IMG/VR virus record: IMGVR_UViG_3300011115_000853
Span: 1-25,469 of that record
DNA length: 25,469 bases
Direction: 5' to 3' (one strand)
DNA from: a virus
Each line of letters opens with the position of its first letter. Position 1 is the first letter of the stretch. The notes beneath the pieces are model-generated. The model had not been told where the DNA came from, did no database searches, and worked only from the letters and a program-made list of their open reading frames with translations. This document shows positions 21,305-25,469 of the stretch, piece after piece. The position numbers were made by a program, and so were the translations under genes.

Positions 21305-21651
21305 ACCGCGAGAACATCAAGAGGCTCGTCGAGAACATCACCGGCTCGCTCGCCGTCGTCCAGCACATCGCCAGCCGCTACGAGCAGCACGACGCCGACA
21401 TCATCACCGTCTCCGACCTGAACCGCTCGGCCATCACCGAGCTTCAGGTCTTCTCGGACTCGGTCGAAGTCGCCGACGAGGCCGCCCTCGTCAAGCCACT
21501 GCACGATCGCGTCCACGTCCTCGTCGTCCAGCTGCGCGTCCTGCGCAACACGCTCGAGGCCATGGAAAACGCCGCCGATAAGGCCCTCGAAGACGTCCGC
21601 CGCATCTCGGCCAGCGTCGAGGAGTCCGCCCCCGACGACGACGCGCTATGA
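21301..21651 (+). CDS. Helical coiled-coil protein, 116 aa
   Basis: This all-helical acidic protein has long heptad-like stretches (IKRLVENITGSLAVVQHIAS; HDRVHVLVVQLRVLRNTLEA, then MENAADKALEDVRRISASVE) and an acidic end (EESAPDDDAL). No membrane segment or catalytic motif is present. It is linked by ATGA overlaps to both neighbours. No function can be proposed beyond a structural or partner-binding role. Confidence 0.5.
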   Translation: MNRENIKRLVENITGSLAVVQHIASRYEQHDADIITVSDLNRSAITELQVFSDSVEVADEAALVKPLHDRVHVLVVQLRVLRNTLEAMENAADKALEDVRRISASVEESAPDDDAL

Positions 21652-21947
21652 GCGAAGCCTGCAAACTCTGCCGCGGCGCCTGCTGTGAGAGCATCATGCT
21701 CCCCATCGACCGCAACCCGCTGACCGCCGAGTTCTACTCCGCTCGCGCCGAGGTCTTCGCCATCAACGGCAACCCTGTCGCCGAAATCCCGTCCCGCTGC
21801 CCTTCGCTCTCGTCCTCCGGCAAGTGCAAGTGCTACGCCTCCCGCCCGGTCGCCTGTATCCGCTTCGCCGTCGGCTCCACGATGTGCCTAGCCGCCATCG
21901 AACGCCGCCGCCGAGATCAGGCCGAGGCCATCAAGGCACTCATCTAA
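21648..21947 (+). CDS. CxxC..CC metal/Fe-S cluster protein, YkgJ-like
   Basis: This 99-residue protein has nine cysteines: CKLCRGACC at residues 5-13, then Cys51, 60, 62, 70 and 80. The N-terminal CxxCxxxCC and the later C-x-x-Y-x-x-R-P-x-x-C (CYASRPVAC) match the YkgJ/CxxCxxCC family (PF03692), thought to bind zinc or an iron-sulfur cluster. Family function is poorly known; some members are linked to post-translational or RNA-related chemistry. It sits between the coiled-coil genes and the exonuclease. The cluster ligands look complete, so the protein is probably active. Confidence 0.7.
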   Translation: MSEACKLCRGACCESIMLPIDRNPLTAEFYSARAEVFAINGNPVAEIPSRCPSLSSSGKCKCYASRPVACIRFAVGSTMCLAAIERRRRDQAEAIKALI

Positions 21948-21986
21948 TTTCCACCATACCCAACCACCAAGAAACCACACCACGCC

Positions 21987-22796
21987 ATGCGCATCCATCC
22001 CACCCCCATCGAACACCGCGTCATCTACGACGGCATCCAGGCGCTGAACTACAGCGGCGCCAAGGAGCTGCTGAAGTCGCCCGCCCACTACCAGTCCTAC
22101 CTCAACCAGGAACGCGAGGAGACCAAGGCCCTCCGCATGGGTTCGCTGATCCACTGCGCCGTCCTCCAGCCGGAACTGCTCAGCGAGAAGTTCGTCACGG
22201 CCCCCGAGGTCGACCGCCGCACCAAGGACGGCAAGGAAGCCTACGCGGCCTTCCAGTCCTCCCTCAAGCCCGGGCAGACCGTGATGACCTTCGAAGAGTC
22301 CGCCGAGGCTCAGATCATCGCCTCCGCCGCCAAGGCCGCCCTCGACCGTCTCGAGGTCACCTTCGACACGACCGAACTGATGTTCACGACCGACTACAAC
22401 GGCGTCCAACTCAAGTGCGCCATCGACGGCGTGTCCGGCGACTACCTCTGGGACCTGAAGACCACCGAGGACGCGTCCCCTGCCGGCATCCTCAAGGCCA
22501 TCCGCGCCTATCGCTACAACCTCCAGGCCTACTTCTACCGCCTCTGCTTCGAGACCGCCTTCGAGCGCCGTATGCTCGGCTTCCGTTTCCTGTTCGTCGA
22601 GAAAACCCCGCCCTACGCGACCGCCGTCGTGGAGATCGGGCCCGAGCTGATGTCCTACGCCGTCTCCGACTTCGAGAAGGCGCTGCAGACCTACCGCGAG
22701 TGCACGACGCTCGGCGAATGGCCCGCCTACGGTGACGCCATCCAGGTCATCGACATCAAGGGCGCGTCCGCCTCCACCCCCATCACCTTCGCCTAA
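21987..22796 (+). CDS. PDDEXK exonuclease (RecE/exo VIII-like)
   Basis: This 269-residue nuclease probably degrades one strand from DNA ends to make substrates for the ERF annealing protein. Motifs fit the PDDEXK exonuclease family related to exodeoxyribonuclease VIII (PF12684): LNYSGAKELLKSPAHYQSYL near the N terminus, MGSLIHCAVLQPE with His56, KCAIDGV with Asp147, LWDLKTTEDAS with Asp156 and Lys158, and YRYNLQAYFYRLC with Gln180. The C terminus carries FVEKTPPYATAVVEIGPE, another common family strand. The 39-nt leader is C/A-rich (CCACCAAGAAACCACACCAC) and contains no clear Shine-Dalgarno sequence. Four nucleotides separate it from the SSB-like gene. Confidence 0.88.
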   Translation: MRIHPTPIEHRVIYDGIQALNYSGAKELLKSPAHYQSYLNQEREETKALRMGSLIHCAVLQPELLSEKFVTAPEVDRRTKDGKEAYAAFQSSLKPGQTVMTFEESAEAQIIASAAKAALDRLEVTFDTTELMFTTDYNGVQLKCAIDGVSGDYLWDLKTTEDASPAGILKAIRAYRYNLQAYFYRLCFETAFERRMLGFRFLFVEKTPPYATAVVEIGPELMSYAVSDFEKALQTYRECTTLGEWPAYGDAIQVIDIKGASASTPITFA

Positions 22797-22800
22797 TAAC

Positions 22801-23238
22801 ATGGAACCCACCAACGACCGCCCGCCGCTCACGTCCATCTCGACCAACGGCACCTACCGCCTGAAACTCATCCGTCCGAAGCCCGAGAAGGTCAAGGTCT
22901 GGGATGACGGCTTCGTCTCCTCTCGCCTGTTCTTCGTCGACGACAAGGGCTTCTGCCTGTCGAAGAACTTCTCAAGCAAGTACGGCAAGGCGCTCGCCAT
23001 GCTCGTCGGGAAGTTCTCGGGCAAGTTCACCGAAGAGATCCGCCCGGATGCGACCAGCGCCGAGTTTCTCCAGTACTTGGCACCGGCCTGCGGCCAGACC
23101 ATCTTGGTCGGCGTCGAGGTCGAGGCTAACGGCGAGTACAATGGCAAACCCCAGTACAAGTACAAGCTGACCTACCCGAAGGGTTCCCAGAAGCCCACCG
23201 TGCAGGACAACCCTCCCGCCTCTGGCGTGGACTTCTAA
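22801..23238 (+). CDS. Putative single-strand DNA-binding protein
   Basis: This 145-residue protein follows the exonuclease by 4 nt, where recombination operons often encode an SSB. It is beta-rich and basic (NGTYRLKLIRPKPEKVKVWD; SSRLFFVDDKGFCLSKNF; TILVGVEVEANGEYNGKPQY), as in an OB fold with aromatic residues on strands. The C terminus (DNPPASGVDF) is Pro/Gly-linked and ends in Asp-Phe, like the acidic tip of bacterial SSB that recruits partners. No confident family hit could be recognised by eye, so this is inference from context and shape. ATG at 22801 is chosen as the first start after the exonuclease stop. Confidence 0.5.
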   Translation: MEPTNDRPPLTSISTNGTYRLKLIRPKPEKVKVWDDGFVSSRLFFVDDKGFCLSKNFSSKYGKALAMLVGKFSGKFTEEIRPDATSAEFLQYLAPACGQTILVGVEVEANGEYNGKPQYKYKLTYPKGSQKPTVQDNPPASGVDF

Positions 23239-23240
23239 CC

Positions 23241-23834
23241 ATGGCCGACGCACCCACGCCGATGGCCGCACCCACGCTCGTCCTGATCGCCGGGTTCGCT
23301 CGTGCAGGCAAGACCACGCTTGCAAGCGGTCTTCTTGAATGGTCAACAAGGCCTGCTGAAAACATCAACTTCGCCGACGCGCTGAAGGAGGCCGCCAATC
23401 ACTACATGGATTACCTCGGCCTCGACGGCAACTTTTTCCGCGAGGACTTCAAGTGCGACAACCGCGACTTCCTCGTCAACGCGGGTACCTTCGCCCGCCG
23501 TCTCGACAAGGATGTCTTCGCCCGACACTTCGCCAACTGGTGCCCGGTGATGAAGCACCACGACCAGCCGTCCCCCGAGACCGTGGTCTGCTCCGACTGG
23601 CGCTACATCAACGAGCTGCGCGTCTGCCAGGACATCCTCTGGGAGAAGGGCTGGAAGGTCCGCACCGTCTACGTCTCGACCGCCGGAGTCGGCCCCGCGA
23701 ACGACGAAGAGCTCGAGTCCATCGCCGAGATACGCGCCTCCCACCTGTTCGACCAGGAGTACATCTTCAAGCCGAACGCCCGCAACCAGATCATGTCGGA
23801 GGGCCGCATCCTTGCCAAGTCATGGAGACTCTGA
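23241..23834 (+). CDS. P-loop kinase, dNMP-kinase-like
   Basis: This 197-residue protein has a Walker A loop GFARAGKTTLASG (residues 18-30) after a first strand TLVLIAGF. NFADALKEAANHYMDYLG, then a long charged region and VVCSDWRYINELRVCQ follow, a plan like phage deoxynucleoside monophosphate kinases such as T4 gp1, where Asp/Arg in the D-x-R-x-x-x-E stretch act in substrate binding. Such an enzyme would feed dNTP synthesis during replication. Other P-loop nucleotide kinases cannot be excluded. Its end overlaps the next gene by 13 nt (23822-23834). Confidence 0.7.
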   Translation: MADAPTPMAAPTLVLIAGFARAGKTTLASGLLEWSTRPAENINFADALKEAANHYMDYLGLDGNFFREDFKCDNRDFLVNAGTFARRLDKDVFARHFANWCPVMKHHDQPSPETVVCSDWRYINELRVCQDILWEKGWKVRTVYVSTAGVGPANDEELESIAEIRASHLFDQEYIFKPNARNQIMSEGRILAKSWRL

Positions 23835-24136
23835 CCCGCGAGACCATCCAGTGGGGTCAGCGCATCGGCATCTCAGCCGACCGCCTCGCCTTCCTCGCCT
23901 CCTGCCCGAAGTTCACCGTCTGCCACGGCAACCGCAAGAGCGAGCGCAACGTGAAGGACAACCCGAACCATCACCTGCAGCGCCTCGGTGACTGCTGGTG
24001 GTTCCGCCTCCGCCGTCGCGGCAACGACATCGTCGAGAACATCGGACGCGACCTCGAGACGGCCCGCAAGCGCCGTGACGAGATGCTCGCGGCCTTCGAC
24101 GCCGGGAAGCCTGTCCCCTACCTCTCGAACAAATGA
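23822..24136 (+). CDS. Orphan integrase arm-type DNA-binding domain
   Basis: This 104-residue basic protein resembles the N-terminal arm-binding domain of tyrosine integrases: after an N-terminal helix, HHLQRLGDCWWFRLRRRGND is followed by IVENIGRDLETARKRRDEML. That is the three-strand-plus-helix pattern in which a W-x-x-R strand, a turn and the L-G-x-D-x-x-x-A-x-x-x-R-D helix bind DNA. No catalytic domain (R..HxxR..Y) follows in this frame or nearby. It may be an independent DNA-binding protein, an excisionase-like factor or a remnant. It overlaps the kinase gene by 13 nt and the next gene by ATGA. Confidence 0.5.
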   Translation: METLTRETIQWGQRIGISADRLAFLASCPKFTVCHGNRKSERNVKDNPNHHLQRLGDCWWFRLRRRGNDIVENIGRDLETARKRRDEMLAAFDAGKPVPYLSNK

Positions 24137-24315
24137 GCATCTGGCAACCTATCGAGACGTCCCCCAAGGATGGAACTGACGTCCTGCTATTTGAGGGCGG
24201 TAAACAGTATGTCGCACACTGGTCAAAAACTGATGGTGGCCAGTTTTTCAACGATGCTGAAGATCAGCATAATCCCACCCACTGGATGCCCCTTCCCAAC
24301 CCACCTACCAAATGA
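24133..24315 (+). CDS. DUF551-like small protein
   Basis: This 60-residue protein fits the DUF551 family common in phages: it starts WQPIETSPKDGTDVLLFEGG, has YVAHWSK in the middle and ends THWMPLPNPP, the family's hallmark. Function is unknown. DNA is more A/T-rich than in the neighbours, suggesting separate acquisition. ATGA overlaps join it to both flanking genes. Confidence 0.8.
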   Translation: MSIWQPIETSPKDGTDVLLFEGGKQYVAHWSKTDGGQFFNDAEDQHNPTHWMPLPNPPTK

Positions 24316-25076
24316 GCACGCCCACCCGCTTCGTCGCCTTCGGTGACAACCACGGCGACATGGTCGACCTCGACGCCCAGGACGCCCTGCTCGAGTTCAT
24401 CAAAGACTACCGCCCGACCGTCCGCATCCACCTCGGCGACTGCTTCGACTTCCGATCCCTCCGCCGCGGGGCCGGTAACGATGCCGAAGGGGCCGAGTCC
24501 CTGCTGGCCGACATCGAGGCCGGCGAGGACTTCTTGGCCAAGACCAAGCCCACCGTCTATCTGATGGGCAACCATGAGCACCGCGCCCACGCCCTCCAGC
24601 ATACCTCCGGCTCCGCCCTCGTCCGCGACTACTGCGCCGACCTCGAGGCCCGCGTCCGCACGACCGCCAAGAGCTGCGGGGCCAAGACCATCCTGCCCTA
24701 CCACGCCGAGAAGGGCGTCTACCGACTCGGCCCGGTCGCCTTCATCCACGGCTACGCCCACGGCCTCAACGCCACCGCCGAGCAGGGCAAGCATTACGCC
24801 GATCGCGGAGGGGCTCTCATCCACGGCCACACGCACACGCTCTCGCAGGTCAACCTGACCAAGGCCGAGGGCGGCGCCGCTTTCTCCGCCGGCTGTCTCT
24901 GCCAGAAGGACGCCATGGCCTACGCGTCTCACCGTCTCGCGACCTCCCGGTGGGGTTCAGGCTTCGCCGCCGGCTGGGTCGACGGCAACGACTGGAAGGT
25001 CTTCCTGGTGCACCGCGTCGGCCAGCGCTGGATCTGGACGTCCGACCTCAAGGTCTACACGCCCCGCAAACGATGA
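24312..25076 (+). CDS. Calcineurin-like metallophosphatase
   Basis: This 254-residue enzyme has all five metal-binding motifs of the metallophosphatase family: FGDNHGD (Asp12, His14), LGDCFDF (Asp43), MGNHEHR (Asn87, His88), FIHGYAHG (His146) and HGHTH (His173, His175). It should hydrolyse a phosphoester using a two-metal centre; phage relatives include phosphatases and nucleases acting on nucleotides or DNA. No additional domain is visible, and the C-terminal SGFAAGWVDGNDWKVFLVHR is a normal family ending. A role in nucleotide or end processing is plausible next to the kinase, but the substrate is unknown. ATGA overlaps at both ends. Confidence 0.92.
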   Translation: MSTPTRFVAFGDNHGDMVDLDAQDALLEFIKDYRPTVRIHLGDCFDFRSLRRGAGNDAEGAESLLADIEAGEDFLAKTKPTVYLMGNHEHRAHALQHTSGSALVRDYCADLEARVRTTAKSCGAKTILPYHAEKGVYRLGPVAFIHGYAHGLNATAEQGKHYADRGGALIHGHTHTLSQVNLTKAEGGAAFSAGCLCQKDAMAYASHRLATSRWGSGFAAGWVDGNDWKVFLVHRVGQRWIWTSDLKVYTPRKR

Positions 25077-25469
25077 GACCATTCGACGCCCGGGCGCTCG
25101 TCGCGGCTATGCACGGCCAGCGTGACTACTCCATGCCGAAGGGCTGGTACTCCGTTGCAGACATCCGCGACGAACTCAACCTCGCCCACACCCGCAACGC
25201 CTCCTCCCGCGCCTACGAGCTGCACCGCTTCGGCCTCCTCGAGCGCATCGCCCACCAGTTCAAGGCCAAGACCGGGCAATGCCATCGGGCGTACATCTAC
25301 CGCCCCGTGAAGCCCTGGCGCACGATCGCCGAGGCCGCCGCCAACACCTTCAAGGCCCGCGAGGACAAGGTGCCGAAGGGCTGGGTCCGCGTCGTCGACT
25401 ACTCCGTCGACCTCGCCATGTCGCACGTCGCCCTGCGCGCCCGCATCGCCCGCTCGAACATCAGGCCGC
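25073..25469 (+). CDS. Winged-helix protein with repeated domain, cut by window edge
   Basis: The frame starts at ATG 25073 and stays open to the end of the window (132 codons seen), so the protein is incomplete. It contains a winged-helix-like unit: MPKGWYSVADIRDELNLAH (from residue 21), then a helix NASSRAYELHRFGLLERIA and a wing GQCHRAYIYRPV. A second unit begins VPKGWVRVVDYSVDLAMSHV (from residue 100), followed by ALRARIARSN, a diverged repeat. Two tandem DNA-binding units suggest a regulator or replication-origin binding protein, but the missing end prevents a firm call. It overlaps the phosphatase stop. Confidence 0.6.
   Translation, partial: MRPFDARALVAAMHGQRDYSMPKGWYSVADIRDELNLAHTRNASSRAYELHRFGLLERIAHQFKAKTGQCHRAYIYRPVKPWRTIAEAAANTFKAREDKVPKGWVRVVDYSVDLAMSHVALRARIARSNIRP

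Noticed and set aside
1-25469. tRNA genes, CRISPR arrays, insertion sequences and lysogeny genes
   Set aside because: No cloverleaf with a T-loop GTTCRA pattern, no regularly spaced repeats, no transposase and no integrase catalytic motif or CI-like repressor were found by reading both strands; tRNA detection by eye is not exhaustive.

Overview
The window is one dense, almost gap-free block of genes of a tailed double-stranded DNA phage (Caudoviricetes). Every gene I can support lies on the + strand. The DNA is GC-rich with a strong preference for codons ending in C. The host cannot be named from the sequence. A lipoprotein-type candidate spanin and a secreted transglycosylase point to a Gram-negative bacterium. 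Purine-rich Shine-Dalgarno leaders are scarce: many start codons follow a C-rich stretch, and several virion genes share a 13-nt leader motif.

Layout. (1) 75-6493 is a lambda-type packaging and head module: small terminase, GpA-type large terminase, gpW-like joining protein, gpB-type portal, S49 head protease, coiled-coil scaffold and major capsid protein, closed by a clear intrinsic terminator at 6517-6542. (2) 6571-11997 holds neck and tail genes: head-tail connector candidate, Z-like protein, tail terminator and tail tube candidates, a chaperone-like protein, a very short tape-measure candidate and three unrecognised proteins. No large gpJ-like tail-tip hub is present. (3) 12042-15448 holds an accessory domain protein, a 951-residue mosaic tail fibre with a Gly-rich tip, and a small follower protein. 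(4) 15445-17052 is a lysis-type cassette: a 41-aa membrane peptide, a lipoprotein with three C-terminal membrane segments (one-protein spanin candidate), a mini HExxH metallopeptidase, a 55-aa membrane protein and a LydA-like holin. (5) 17202-25469 is an early/accessory region of small genes joined mostly by 1-14 nt overlaps. It includes the endolysin, a RuvC-like resolvase, an ERF recombinase, a PDDEXK exonuclease, an SSB-like protein, a dNMP-kinase-like P-loop protein, a CxxC..CC cluster protein, an orphan integrase arm-type domain, a DUF551 protein, a metallophosphatase and a winged-helix protein cut by the window edge.

How the genes fit together. Terminase, portal, protease, scaffold and capsid build and fill a procapsid. 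The tail genes then complete the virion and the fibre binds the host. Holin, secreted endolysin and the spanin candidate would open the three envelope layers. ERF, exonuclease, SSB-like protein and resolvase form a recombination set. No integrase catalytic domain, repressor, DNA polymerase, tRNA or CRISPR array was seen, so lifestyle and replication mode cannot be decided here.

Most unusual points: the 13-nt motif in the ribosome-binding position of five virion genes; a duplicated small gene whose ends are almost identical at DNA level while its AT-rich centre differs completely; the tiny tape-measure candidate; the one-protein spanin candidate beside an HExxH mini-protein; and the sharp base-composition change inside the tail fibre.
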